NCBI RefSeq assembly: GCF_003289925.1 | Contig: NZ_QLZQ01000006.1 | Location: 1-64,000, forward strand | Direction of reading: 5' to 3' | Length of the DNA stretch: 64,000 nt | DNA from: Planococcus maitriensis | Lineage (GTDB): Bacteria > Bacillota > Bacilli > Bacillales_A > Planococcaceae | In this document: in pieces, positions 47,733-56,691 of the stretch | Numbering within the stretch: position 1 is the first letter of the stretch | Layout: each line of letters begins with the position of its first letter | The notes under the pieces: model-generated | Seen by the model: the letters and a program-made list of their open reading frames with translations, nothing else | The model's database searches: none | Told to the model about the DNA's origin: nothing | Translations under genes and position numbers: made by a program

Positions 47733-48899
47733 TCATGCTTTTTGGGAAGGAGTGAAACGATCGACGATATTTGCGAGCGCACCATCTCCTGTTACGTTGG
47801 CTGCAGTACCGAAACTGTCCTGCGCCATGTACAAGGCGATCATCAACGCGACCATCGTCTCGTCAAAGCCGAGCATCACTTCCAGCAATCCGATAGCTGC
47901 CATGACAGCGCCGCCTGGAACGCCGGGAGCCGCAATCATCGTCACGCCAAGCATGAGGATGAACGGGAAGAAGCCGCCGAATGACGGCGACTGCCCTGTC
48001 AATAAAATCACGCCGATTGCACAAGTGACGAGCGTAATTGTACTGCCCGATAAATGGATCGTTGCAAACAATGGGACCGTGAAGTCAGCCACACGTTCTT
48101 TCACGCCCGTTTTACGTGCTTGGCGCAAAGTGACAGGAATGGTAGCTGCTGAAGATTGTGTGCCGAGCGCCGTGAAGTAAGCCGGCAGCATTGTCCGGAT
48201 CAAAGCGAACGGGCTTTTCTTTCTCAACACGCCGGCTGCGGTGTACTGGCCCGTAAGCATGACCCAGTGCAAAGCAATAATCAGGATAAAGACCACCGCA
48301 AATAGCGACAGGATTTCCAACACTGCCCCGCCGTAGGCCATATTCGCAAAAATACCGAAAATATGGAACGGCAATAGCGGGATTATGATGTAGGAAATAA
48401 CTTTCTCGATAATCTCCTGGAACTCCTCGAAGAATGAGGCCATCGTCTTGCTGCCTGTAGAAGCCATGCCGATCCCAAGAAGGAAAGCCAAGATCAAGGC
48501 GCTCATGACGCCGAACAATTGCGGGATTTCCAACTCAATGAAACTCGAAGCAAGCGCATTTGCCGGATCATCCAGATTGTTCAGCGAACCGCCTTCCATC
48601 AAATTCGGCAAAATGGATGAAGCTACGATAAATGCAAGTACTCCTGCTACGATAGTGGATAGATACGCAACCGCAGTCGCAAGGCCCAGTAATTTCCCCG
48701 ATCCTTTGCCGAGTTTTGCAATACCTGGTGCGATAAAACCGAGAATGATCAGTGGCACGATAAAATTCAAGAACCCGCCGAAAATCCCTGTGAATGTAGC
48801 AAATACGCGGATGAGCGCTTCTGGTGCAACAGAGCCGATGAGTACGCCAAGCACGATGGCCAGCACAATCCGCGGCAGCAAACCGAATTGAAATTTCAT
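47733..48899 (-). CDS. Dicarboxylate/amino acid:cation symporter (DAACS family)
   Basis: 388 residues, eight membrane helices and two re-entrant hairpins. Recognisable core: LGTQSSAATIPVTLRQARK with the serine-rich hairpin, the substrate/Na+ segment APGVPGGAVMAAIG, and DSFGTAANVTGDG near the C-terminus. Na+- or H+-coupled uptake of glutamate, aspartate, serine/threonine or C4 acids. SstT-like in its length. Substrate not predicted. The upstream gap contains AT-rich hairpins but no clear operator. Confidence 0.92.
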   Translation of the reverse strand: MKFQFGLLPRIVLAIVLGVLIGSVAPEALIRVFATFTGIFGGFLNFIVPLIILGFIAPGIAKLGKGSGKLLGLATAVAYLSTIVAGVLAFIVASSILPNLMEGGSLNNLDDPANALASSFIELEIPQLFGVMSALILAFLLGIGMASTGSKTMASFFEEFQEIIEKVISYIIIPLLPFHIFGIFANMAYGGAVLEILSLFAVVFILIIALHWVMLTGQYTAAGVLRKKSPFALIRTMLPAYFTALGTQSSAATIPVTLRQARKTGVKERVADFTVPLFATIHLSGSTITLVTCAIGVILLTGQSPSFGGFFPFILMLGVTMIAAPGVPGGAVMAAIGLLEVMLGFDETMVALMIALYMAQDSFGTAANVTGDGALANIVDRFTPSQKA

Positions 48900-49093
48900 G
48901 ATCTTGTCCTCCCTGTGAAAACAGTTGTTTATTCGTTATTATGTGAAATTACCATAGTTTTCGAAAAGCTAATAGCTTTTTCCTAAATCACGTAATATTT
49001 TTATTATTTCGAAAAAATAATAAAATGTTTTGAAGGATTGCTGAAAGTGTTTTATTCCGCAAGCTCTTCCGTTCCCCCCCTGTTTTTCAACAT

Positions 49094-49133
49094 AAAAAAA
49101 CGCGATGCATTCCTCTCGGGAATGCATCGCGTT
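49094..49133 (-). terminator. Terminator of the metNIQ operon
   Basis: Perfect 15-bp stem (49099-49113 with 49119-49133) and T7 tail on the minus strand, 10 bp after metQ. Confidence 0.9.
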
Positions 49134-49143
49134 CTATGGTTTA

Positions 49144-49971
49144 TTATTCAACAGGAATGACAGCGCCGTCCCATTCTTCAAGGATGAAGTCTTGGATTTC
49201 TTGTGAAGTCAAGACTTCGACTAGTGCTTGAATGTCTTCGTTTTCTTCATCACCGGATTGAACGACGATCAGGTTGGCATAAGGAGAATCCGAACCTTCA
49301 AGTGCGATTGAATCTTCCATCGGCTTCAAGCCTGCATCGATAGCATAGTTGGCGTTGATGAATACTGCATCGCCTTCATTTGCTTCGTACATTTGCACGA
49401 GTAGCGCCGGTTCGTATTCTGTCTCGAACTGGATGTTTTTCTCGTTTTCAACGATGTCGCTGACTTCAGCTGTTGTTTTGTCAACATTTTCATCAAGCTT
49501 GATCAATCCTTCTGCTTCAAGAATTGACAGCATACGACCGTGCTCCGCGACAGAGTTGCTCATAAGAATCGTTCCATCTTGTGGAATCTCATCCAAAGAC
49601 GTAATGTCTTTTGAGTAGATGCCCATTGGCTCGATGTGGACCGCGCCAGCATTGGCGAAGTCATATCCGTGATCGGCAATTTGTGCTTCCAAATAAGGAA
49701 TGTGCTGATAATAGTTGGCATCCAGATCCCCTGATTCCAAGTCTTGGTTCGGAAGGATATAATCCTGGTATGTTTCGATTTCAAGCTCAATTCCTTGTTC
49801 TGCAAGGATTGGTTTTGCCTGTTCTAAAATCTCTCCGTGAGGCACGTTAGAAGCGCCGACTGTCAACGTGCTTGTTTCTTCGCCTTCTGAACCGCCGCCG
49901 TTGCTTTCTTCAGCGCCGCAAGCCGATAACGCCAATACTGCTGCAAATGAACCGAATACTAATTTTTTCAT
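49144..49971 (-). CDS. metQ: Methionine ABC transporter substrate-binding lipoprotein
   Basis: 275 residues. Lipobox LSAC (Cys18), then the NLPA/MetQ binding domain with ASNVPHGEILEQAKP and DANYYQHIPYLE. It captures D/L-methionine outside the membrane for MetN-MetI. Third gene of the operon controlled by the SAM riboswitch. The start has a GGGGA site. Confidence 0.96.
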   Translation of the reverse strand: MKKLVFGSFAAVLALSACGAEESNGGGSEGEETSTLTVGASNVPHGEILEQAKPILAEQGIELEIETYQDYILPNQDLESGDLDANYYQHIPYLEAQIADHGYDFANAGAVHIEPMGIYSKDITSLDEIPQDGTILMSNSVAEHGRMLSILEAEGLIKLDENVDKTTAEVSDIVENEKNIQFETEYEPALLVQMYEANEGDAVFINANYAIDAGLKPMEDSIALEGSDSPYANLIVVQSGDEENEDIQALVEVLTSQEIQDFILEEWDGAVIPVE

Positions 49972-50064
49972 TACAAAATTCCCCTTTTCTTCTATTAAAT
50001 GTAGTTTTATATAATACCAGGCAATGACTGCCCCTTTTTATTTAATCGATCCGCCCAAGACGGC

Positions 50065-50733
50065 TTAGCGTTTATCGGCTCTGCCGGTCAAGAAGTCACC
50101 GACAAATTGGACGGCGAAGACGATGACCAAAATCAAGATCGTCGAAACGAGAGTTACGTCTTCGCGGCTTCGTTGGAACCCGTCCAAGAACGCGAGCGTC
50201 CCGAGCCCTCCAGCGCCGATGATGCCTGCCATGGCGGTATAGCCAACCAAGGCGATGGCGGTTACGGTGATTCCGGAAATCAAAGCGGGTTTTGATTCAG
50301 GCAGCAGCACTTTGCGGATAATCGTCCACGTCGTCGCTCCCATCGAGCGCGCGGCTTCGATGACGCCTTTGTCGATTTCTTTCAAGGCGATCAGCACCAT
50401 GCGGGCATAGAATGGAGCTGCCCCGATGATCAATGCCGGGAGTGCAGCGTTCGGCCCACGGATGCTGCCGATCAGGAATTTCGTGAATGGGATAAGCAAA
50501 ATGATCAAGATGATAAATGGAATCGAACGGAATATATTAACGAACGCTCCTGATAGCCAGTTGACCACTTTATTCGCCCATAATTGGTTGGGTGCAGTCA
50601 AAAACAGGATAACGCCTAGCACGAGCCCGATGATAAACGTGAACAGCGTGGACACTGCCGTCATGTAAATCGTTTCGAGCGTCGCTTCCCACATAGCTTG
50701 CCAATCAACGTTCGGGAACAAATTCTTAAGCAT
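50065..50733 (-). CDS. metI: Methionine ABC transporter permease
   Basis: 222 residues with five membrane helices and the EAA loop (EIDKGVIEAARSMGATTWTI) that touches the ATPase. Equivalent to MetP of B. subtilis / MetI of E. coli. Its start overlaps the end of metN by eight bases. Confidence 0.95.
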   Translation of the reverse strand: MLKNLFPNVDWQAMWEATLETIYMTAVSTLFTFIIGLVLGVILFLTAPNQLWANKVVNWLSGAFVNIFRSIPFIILIILLIPFTKFLIGSIRGPNAALPALIIGAAPFYARMVLIALKEIDKGVIEAARSMGATTWTIIRKVLLPESKPALISGITVTAIALVGYTAMAGIIGAGGLGTLAFLDGFQRSREDVTLVSTILILVIVFAVQFVGDFLTGRADKR

Positions 50734-51751
50734 TGCCCATCACCTCCGTCTGTACATCATGCGCACCAAGGAAGGCAAGTGCCTTTGCGATCTCATCTGC
50801 TGTTCCCTTCAATTGAAGGATCAGTGTGCCATAAGCACCGCGCTGTGTGTGAGAGATATTGCCGTGGACGATATTGACTTCCACTTTGTATTCCCGAATC
50901 AGCTGCGTCAGGATCGGCTGCTCCGCCTGGTCACCGACGAATATCAATTTGACCAATTGCCCTTCCGGATATTGCTCGCGCAAATGGCGGACGGTCTCTG
51001 CCGAATCTTCCGTCTCGGTCACTTGGGCAACAAAGCGCTTCGTGATATTTTCCTTCGGATGCTGGAAGACATGCAGCACTTCGCCCAGTTCGACGACGCG
51101 CCCGCCTTCCATAACCGCCACGCGATGGCAGATCTTGCGGATGACGTGCATTTCGTGCGTGATCAAGACGATTGTCAATCCAAGGCGCTTATTGATGTCG
51201 ATCAATAAATCCAAAATCGCATCGGTCGTTTGCGGATCAAGTGCCGATGTCGCTTCATCGCATAGAAGCACTTCAGGGTCATTGGCCAGTGCCCGGGCTA
51301 TGCCGACGCGCTGCTTCTGCCCGCCGGAAAGCTGGGCTGGATAGGCGTTTTCACGCCCTTCCAAGCCGACCAGTTCAATCAGCTCTGCAGAACGCTTGCG
51401 CCGCTCCTCTTTCCCCACTCCGGCAATCTCAAGCGGGAATTCAATGTTCTCACGCACGGTCCGCGACCACAGCAAATTGAAATGCTGGAAGATCATGCTG
51501 ACCTTCTGGCGGGCTTTGCGAAGCTTCGGTCCCGAAATCGCCGTGATGTTCTGGCCGTTGATCTCAACAGAACCTTCACTCGGCTTTTCAAGGCCATTCA
51601 GCAGGCGGATCAAAGTACTTTTCCCTGCTCCGCTATAGCCGATGATGCCAAAAATCTCGCCTGCCGGCACTGTCAAATCGACATGGTCGACAGCCGTCAA
51701 ACGCGCTTTGCCGGTATCGAATATTTTTGTCAATCCTTTTAACTCAATCAT
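50726..51751 (-). CDS. metN: Methionine ABC transporter ATP-binding protein
   Basis: 341 residues. Walker A GYSGAGKST (~residue 38), signature LSGGQKQRVGIARAL, Walker B VLLCDEATSALDP; the last ~75 residues are the NIL regulatory domain that senses methionine. It powers import. First gene of metNIQ, 32 bp after the riboswitch terminator. Confidence 0.96.
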   Translation of the reverse strand: MIELKGLTKIFDTGKARLTAVDHVDLTVPAGEIFGIIGYSGAGKSTLIRLLNGLEKPSEGSVEINGQNITAISGPKLRKARQKVSMIFQHFNLLWSRTVRENIEFPLEIAGVGKEERRKRSAELIELVGLEGRENAYPAQLSGGQKQRVGIARALANDPEVLLCDEATSALDPQTTDAILDLLIDINKRLGLTIVLITHEMHVIRKICHRVAVMEGGRVVELGEVLHVFQHPKENITKRFVAQVTETEDSAETVRHLREQYPEGQLVKLIFVGDQAEQPILTQLIREYKVEVNIVHGNISHTQRGAYGTLILQLKGTADEIAKALAFLGAHDVQTEVMGNA

Positions 51752-51782
51752 GATTGGGCACTCTCCTAAATCTTTTGCTAAT

Positions 51783-51816
51783 AAAAAAAACCTTCCTGCT
51801 CAGATAAGCAGAAAGG
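51783..51816 (-). terminator. Riboswitch-controlled terminator before metN
   Basis: CCTT-T-CTGCT / AGCAG-G-AAGG stem with one G-U pair and T8 on the minus strand. Confidence 0.9.
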
Positions 51817-51841
51817 CGCGTGTGTAAACACAATAAACCGT

Positions 51842-51947
51842 TCTCTCATCTTTCAAAGCCTGAACTTTGAGTGACTTGGCACCATTTCATTTTCATGACG
51901 GTTGCCGGGCTTCATCGGGCACTTCCCTCCACCTCTCTTTATAAGAG
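51842..51947 (-). promoter_or_regulatory. SAM-I riboswitch (S-box)
   Basis: On the minus strand the S-box blocks are in order: CTCTTATAAAGAGAGGTGG, then GAGGGA...GCCCGATGAAGCCCGGCAACC, AAATGGTGCCAA and GAAAGATGAGAG. S-adenosylmethionine binding should stabilise P1 and allow the terminator to form, turning off methionine import when SAM is high. Confidence 0.95.
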
Positions 51948-51982
51948 TTACGCTATTAAGTTAATTTCAGAAATTAAATTTA

Positions 51983-52306
51983 TCATGGCTGGCTATATTC
52001 GTCAACCGATTTCAATTTCTCATACAAATAAGGCACCGATTGGAAAGCATAGACCTTATCCGTCACTTTGCCATCCTGGGAGATCAGCAGGCATGGCACG
52101 CTTTTCACTTCGTAGAGCTCCGCGACTTCCTGTACATAATTCAAATTGGCTTTGCCCATCGGGAGGCCCGGCAAAAGTTCCGCAACTACGCCAAGCATCT
52201 TGCTCGCGACTTGGCAGGTACCGCACATCGGCGTATACAGATAATACGCTGCCACAGGCTGTGTGTTTTTTTCCTTGAGCCATTCTTTATGTGTCCATTC
52301 GTTCAT
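51983..52306 (-). CDS. yusE: Thioredoxin-like protein (YusE)
   Basis: 107 residues, thioredoxin fold with active-site CGTC in YTPMCGTCQVASKML near residue 30. Cytoplasmic; would reduce a disulfide or act as a thiol carrier. The start at 52306 lies inside the end of yusF by 20 bp. The yusF-yusE pair is conserved in Bacillus. Confidence 0.88.
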   Translation of the reverse strand: MNEWTHKEWLKEKNTQPVAAYYLYTPMCGTCQVASKMLGVVAELLPGLPMGKANLNYVQEVAELYEVKSVPCLLISQDGKVTDKVYAFQSVPYLYEKLKSVDEYSQP

Positions 52307-52649
52307 AATAGTCATTCCCTGCAACTGGATTTAAGACCCGCACATCTGCCGCGATCAGCACGTCAAGAAGCTTCCGCAGCGGCGTTGTCGCCACCTCTTT
52401 ATAACTTCGGTCGATATGGAAATGGCGGGCTTCCGGAAACTCGCGTTTGATGAGCTTGCGAAGTTTGTCTCCGGAAGAATCCGCATCGACCAATATGATG
52501 ATATCCTGCCCTTCGAAGGGCAACAGCATTTCCTCGAGTCTTGTAGCACTAACTGTACCATTTGTGCAAAGAATCGTCACGGGTTCTGCAATCAAGGGAG
52601 CTATCCGGGTTTTGTCGCTGATTCCTTCAACCACTATCACTTTCTCCAT
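52287..52649 (-). CDS. yusF: Toprim-domain protein (YusF)
   Basis: 120 residues; single Toprim domain with the Glu in VVEGISDKTRI and the DxD-like DADSSGDKLR motif. Toprim folds of this kind occur in RNase M5 and topoisomerases; a metal-dependent nuclease is possible. Overlaps yusE. GGGGGGAT lies before the ATG at 52649. Function unproven. Confidence 0.88.
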   Translation of the reverse strand: MEKVIVVEGISDKTRIAPLIAEPVTILCTNGTVSATRLEEMLLPFEGQDIIILVDADSSGDKLRKLIKREFPEARHFHIDRSYKEVATTPLRKLLDVLIAADVRVLNPVAGNDYYERMDT

Positions 52650-52677
52650 AAGTAATCCCCCCAGAAAACGATATATG

Positions 52678-52703
52678 AAAAAAAGCGCCAAAAAGAGGCG
52701 CTT
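52678..52703 (-). terminator. Terminator of gcvH
   Basis: AAGCGCC / GGCGCTT stem with a 7-nt loop and T7 tail on the minus strand, just after gcvH. Confidence 0.85.
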
Positions 52704-52710
52704 CCAGAAC

Positions 52711-53091
52711 TTACTCGTTTGTCATTTCTTTGTATTCGTCAGCTGACATCAATGCATTGACATCATCTTCGGAAGGGGCTTCCACAACGACCATCCACGC
52801 TTTTTCATAAGGCGATTCGTTGACGAATTCCGGGCTGTCTTCAAGCTCGGAATTGACTTCGACGATTTTCCCGCTGATCGGCGCATACAATTCCGATACC
52901 GTTTTAACGGACTCGACGCTGCCGAAAGGCTCGTCTTTTTTCAGCTCATCGCCGACTTGCGGAAGCTCGACAAATACGATGTCTCCAAGTTCATCTTGCG
53001 CGAAATGAGTGATGCCGATACGTGCTTTGCCGTCTTCGACTTTAACCCATTCGTGTTCTTTTGAATAGCGAAGCTCTTGTGGTGTGCTCAT
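52711..53091 (-). CDS. gcvH: Glycine cleavage system H protein
   Basis: 126 residues. The lipoyl-lysine lies in [16 protein letters not shown] near residue 61. It shuttles the aminomethyl group of glycine between GcvP, GcvT and GcvL, and in Bacillales it also takes part in lipoic-acid assembly. The order gcvH-yusF-yusE-metN matches B. subtilis. Confidence 0.96.
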   Translation of the reverse strand: MSTPQELRYSKEHEWVKVEDGKARIGITHFAQDELGDIVFVELPQVGDELKKDEPFGSVESVKTVSELYAPISGKIVEVNSELEDSPEFVNESPYEKAWMVVVEAPSEDDVNALMSADEYKEMTNE

Positions 53092-53168
53092 CCAAACCCC
53101 TCCAAATATGTAATTGACTCAATTTCAGTTTGCCACAACCAAGGATGAAAAACAAGACGACAAACTTG

Positions 53169-53522
53169 TCAACTCCATGTATTTGCGTATACGTCTTCCT
53201 TGAAGCCGAGTGTCGCCTGAGAACCGTCCCAAGCGAGCGGGCGTTTGATCAGCATGCCGTCCGACGCCAGCAATTCATATTGCTCATCTGCGGACATGTC
53301 CGGCAGTTTTTCCTTCAATCCGAGTTCGCGGTATTTCTTGCCGCTCGTATTGAAAAACTTCTTCAGCTCGATGCCGCTCGTTTCGTGGATTACTTTCAAC
53401 TGTGCTGCGGAGGGCGGGGTTTGCGAGATATCGATGTAGTCGAACTCCGCACCATTCGCCTCAAGCCATTTCTTGCCTTTTTGGCAGGTCGAGCATTTCG
53501 GGTAAGCGTAATACTGGATCAT
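53169..53522 (-). CDS. yusI: Spx/ArsC-family protein (YusI)
   Basis: 117 residues of the arsenate-reductase-related fold, with CxxC as CSTC in YPKCSTCQKGKKWL at the N-terminus and a conserved Arg-Pro-Leu region (LIKRPLAWDG). It belongs to the Spx/MgsR/YusI group. No evidence that it binds RNA polymerase as Spx does. GGAGGAG seven to eight bases before the ATG. Confidence 0.88.
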   Translation of the reverse strand: MIQYYAYPKCSTCQKGKKWLEANGAEFDYIDISQTPPSAAQLKVIHETSGIELKKFFNTSGKKYRELGLKEKLPDMSADEQYELLASDGMLIKRPLAWDGSQATLGFKEDVYANTWS

Positions 53523-53603
53523 CAAATCTCCTCCTGTCTTGTAACCAAGCATATCAAAATGCCCCGGGCCAGTCGACTGCCGAGAGATTGGTTTTATCCG
53601 AAT

Positions 53604-53629
53604 AAAAACAGGAAGGGTTTCCCCTTCCC
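53604..53629 (-). terminator. Terminator of the fadNAE operon
   Basis: GGAAGGG / CCCTTCC stem with a short loop and TTTTTATT tail on the minus strand. Confidence 0.82.
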
Positions 53630-53644
53630 GTTCTTTGTGGTCGA

Positions 53645-55426
53645 TTAAACGACGTATTTTTCTGTGTTGATCAATTTTTCGGATGCTTCGCGTTTTTTCG
53701 CGATCAAGTTATACGGTGTTGAACGCGTCAATTTGCGGAGGGCGGACAGCATCATGCGCTGGTTGTCGCCTTCGATTGCCGCGATCAAGGTTTCTTTCGC
53801 ATCTTTCTCGATTTCCTCAAATGCTTCCTGGCAATAGATTTGCGTGTAGAGAAGCTTCTGTTTCGCTTTTTCTTCCCCGCCCGCGGCAATCGCTTTTTCC
53901 GTGCGCAGGACAACGGATTCCATCGCGAAGACATTGCTGACGATATCGGCGATGTTCACGAGCACTTCCTGTTCAGCTTCAAGTTTCTTGCCGTAAGTCT
54001 GTGCGGCAAGTCCTGCAGCGAGAATGGCGATTTTCTTGGCATTTTTCACCAAGGCCTTTTCCTGCGCCAAGGCTTCCGTGCCGACTTCTTCTGGCATCAT
54101 CATCAACAATTCTTCCTGCAATGCTTGTGCATGTTGCAATAGCGGCAATTCGCCTTTCATCGCTTTGCGGAGCAGTGTGCCCGGCACGAGCAGGCGGTTG
54201 ATTTCATTCGTTCCTTCAAAGATCCGGTTGATGCGGGAATCGCGGTAGATGCGCTCGATTTCATATTCCTGCATAAAGCCGTAGCCGCCGTGCAGTTGAA
54301 CGCCTTCATCGACGATATAATCCAAAGTTTCCGTTCCGAAGAATTTATTCAACGAACATTCGATGGCGAATTCAGCGATGGAATCCGCGACCAGTTTGCC
54401 ATCAGCCTGCTGCTCATCCGTGAAGCCGCTCATGCGGTCTTCGAACAAGCCGACCGTTCGGTATACCGAGCTTTCGACTGCATATAATTTAGATGCCATT
54501 GTCGCCAACTTCTCTTTTGTCAGGTTGAAAGAAGAGATCGGCGTCTTGAATTGCTGGCGCTGATTCGTGTAAGGAATCGTCAATTCCATTGCGCGCTTGG
54601 ATGCGCCGATTGTACCGACGCCCAGTTTATAGCGCCCGATGTTCAGGATGTTGAAGGCGATGATATGGCCGCGCCCTGCTTCGCCGAGAAGGTTTTCCAC
54701 TGGCACTTCCGCGTCTTCCAAGATCAATGTACGTGTGGAAGAAGATTTGATGCCCATCTTCTTTTCTTCCGGCCCGACCGATACGCCGCCGAAATCGCGC
54801 TCGACGATAAAGGCCGAGAACTGTTCGCCGTCGATTTTCGCATAGACGACGAAGACATCCGCAAATCCAGCGTTCGTGATCCATTGCTTTTCGCCGTTCA
54901 AGACGTAATGCGTACCTGCTTCGTTCAGTTTAGCAACTGTTTTCGCGCCCAGGGCATCCGAACCGGAACTCGGCTCGGTCAAAGCGTATGCTGCGATTTT
55001 CTCGCCTGTCGCAAGGACCGGCAAGTATTTCTTTTTCTGCTCTTCGTTACCGAACAAGACGATCGGCAATGAACCGATACCGACGTGAGCGCCGTGCGTG
55101 ATGGAGAAACCGCCCGCTTTGGACATTTTTTCGGCAATCAAAGCAGATGCGATTTTGTCGAGCCCGAGCCCGTCATATTGTTCCGGAACGTCTGCGCCCA
55201 AGAGACCGAGTTCGCCCGCTTTTTTCAGGAGTTTGACGGAATGCTCGAATTCGTGGTTCTCCAGGTTTTCGACCAAAGGCATGACTTCCGTGTTGACGTA
55301 ATCCTCTGTCGTCTTGGCGATCATTTTATGCTCTTCCGTGAAATCCTCCGGCGTGAACACACGCGATAGGTCTGCATCTTCGATCAGGAAGCTTCCGCCT
55401 TTGATCAATGTTTTTTCTTGTTCCAT
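53645..55426 (-). CDS. fadE: Acyl-CoA dehydrogenase
   Basis: 593 residues: acyl-CoA dehydrogenase core (~30-400) with ALTEPSSGSDA for FAD and substrate, catalytic Glu region GGYGFMQEYEIERIYRDSRI, followed by a ~180-residue helical extension as in very-long-chain-type enzymes. First oxidation of acyl-CoA. Third gene of fadN-fadA-fadE; 64 bp after fadA. Confidence 0.95.
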   Translation of the reverse strand: MEQEKTLIKGGSFLIEDADLSRVFTPEDFTEEHKMIAKTTEDYVNTEVMPLVENLENHEFEHSVKLLKKAGELGLLGADVPEQYDGLGLDKIASALIAEKMSKAGGFSITHGAHVGIGSLPIVLFGNEEQKKKYLPVLATGEKIAAYALTEPSSGSDALGAKTVAKLNEAGTHYVLNGEKQWITNAGFADVFVVYAKIDGEQFSAFIVERDFGGVSVGPEEKKMGIKSSSTRTLILEDAEVPVENLLGEAGRGHIIAFNILNIGRYKLGVGTIGASKRAMELTIPYTNQRQQFKTPISSFNLTKEKLATMASKLYAVESSVYRTVGLFEDRMSGFTDEQQADGKLVADSIAEFAIECSLNKFFGTETLDYIVDEGVQLHGGYGFMQEYEIERIYRDSRINRIFEGTNEINRLLVPGTLLRKAMKGELPLLQHAQALQEELLMMMPEEVGTEALAQEKALVKNAKKIAILAAGLAAQTYGKKLEAEQEVLVNIADIVSNVFAMESVVLRTEKAIAAGGEEKAKQKLLYTQIYCQEAFEEIEKDAKETLIAAIEGDNQRMMLSALRKLTRSTPYNLIAKKREASEKLINTEKYVV

Positions 55427-55490
55427 TTTCCATTCCTCCCAATTTATCTTTTGATTGAACCCCTGTTAATCGTATCCCCCAAAGTTCTCT

Positions 55491-56663
55491 TTATAGCATT
55501 TCGAAGACGCCGGCTGCGCCCATTCCGCCGCCGATGCACATCGTGACGACGCCGAATTGTTTGTTCTGGCGCTTCAGTTCACTGAGCATGCGCAAAGTCA
55601 GAATCGAACCTGTCGCACCTAGCGGATGGCCAAGTGCGATGGCGCCGCCGTTCAAATTGATCTTGTCCATGTCCAGGCCAAGTTCGCGGATGACGCCAAG
55701 CGACTGGGAAGCGAAGGCTTCGTTCAATTCCCACACGTCGATATCGTCTTTCGTCAGGCCAGCCAGTTTTAAGGCTTTCGGAATCGCAACGACCGGGCCG
55801 ATGCCCATGATTTCCGGCGGAACGCCGCCTGTTGCGAATGAACGGAATTTCGCGATTGGCTTGAGGCCAAGCGCCTCCGCTTTTTCACGGTCCATGACGA
55901 GCACTGAACCTGCTCCGTCAGAGGTCTGCGAAGAGTTGCCCGCTGTTACCGTGCCGCGCGCCGAGAATGCCGCGCGCAGTTTATTGAGTGTCTGGATGGA
56001 AGTACCGTGGCGCACCCCTTCATCCATTTCGAACATAAATGATTTTTCCTGGTATTTGTTCTGGCTGTCGACATAGCGCTGGATCACTTCGACGGGCACG
56101 ATTTCATCGACGAAATGTCCTTTTTCGATTGCCCTAGCCGCATTTTCATGCGAGCGAACCGCAAAAGCATCCTGGTCTTCACGGCTGACGCCGTATTGCG
56201 TTGCCACTTGTTCTGCCGTATGGCCCATACTCATGTAATATTGCGGTGCGGTTTCGGCAATTTTGGCGTTCGGCCGCAGCACATTGCCCATCATCGGCAC
56301 CATGCTCATCGACTCGACACCACCTGCAATGATCGCTTCGGCGTGGCCGACCATGATCCGTTCCGCTGCATAAGCGATCGACTGCAAGCCCGATGAACAA
56401 AAGCGGTTGACCGTAACTGCCGGCGTCGTATCCGGAAGCCCGGCCAATGCCCCGATATTGCGGGCGATGTTCATGCCTTGTTCAGCTTCCGGCATGGCGC
56501 AGCCCATGATCAAATCATCTATGGGGCCATCATATCCAGCCCGCTTCAATGTTTCCCGTACGACGAGTGCCCCGAAATCATCGGGCCTCACTGTCGCGAG
56601 AGAACCTTTTTTCGCTTTTCCGACCGGCGTTCTGGCCCCGGCCACAATTACTGCTTCGCGCAT
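55491..56663 (-). CDS. fadA: Acetyl-CoA acyltransferase (3-ketoacyl-CoA thiolase)
   Basis: 390 residues. Active-site Cys in VNRFCSSGLQ near residue 91, His in GGAIALGHPLGATG and the second Cys in CIGGGMGAAG. It splits 3-ketoacyl-CoA into acetyl-CoA and a shorter acyl-CoA. The ATG at 56663 has GAGGAGG upstream; 28 bp behind fadN. Confidence 0.96.
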   Translation of the reverse strand: MREAVIVAGARTPVGKAKKGSLATVRPDDFGALVVRETLKRAGYDGPIDDLIMGCAMPEAEQGMNIARNIGALAGLPDTTPAVTVNRFCSSGLQSIAYAAERIMVGHAEAIIAGGVESMSMVPMMGNVLRPNAKIAETAPQYYMSMGHTAEQVATQYGVSREDQDAFAVRSHENAARAIEKGHFVDEIVPVEVIQRYVDSQNKYQEKSFMFEMDEGVRHGTSIQTLNKLRAAFSARGTVTAGNSSQTSDGAGSVLVMDREKAEALGLKPIAKFRSFATGGVPPEIMGIGPVVAIPKALKLAGLTKDDIDVWELNEAFASQSLGVIRELGLDMDKINLNGGAIALGHPLGATGSILTLRMLSELKRQNKQFGVVTMCIGGGMGAAGVFEML

Positions 56664-56691
56664 ATCATTTCCTCCTCTATCTAATCGGCAA

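Noticed and set aside
48964..48980. AAAAGCT-AAT-AGCTTTT repeat upstream of the DAACS transporter
   Set aside because: Short stem without a gene in front to terminate; left unassigned.
48999..49025. AT-rich hairpin TTTTATTATTT/AAATAATAAAA upstream of the DAACS transporter
   Set aside because: Pure A/T composition is likely by chance in a promoter region; no known operator is matched.
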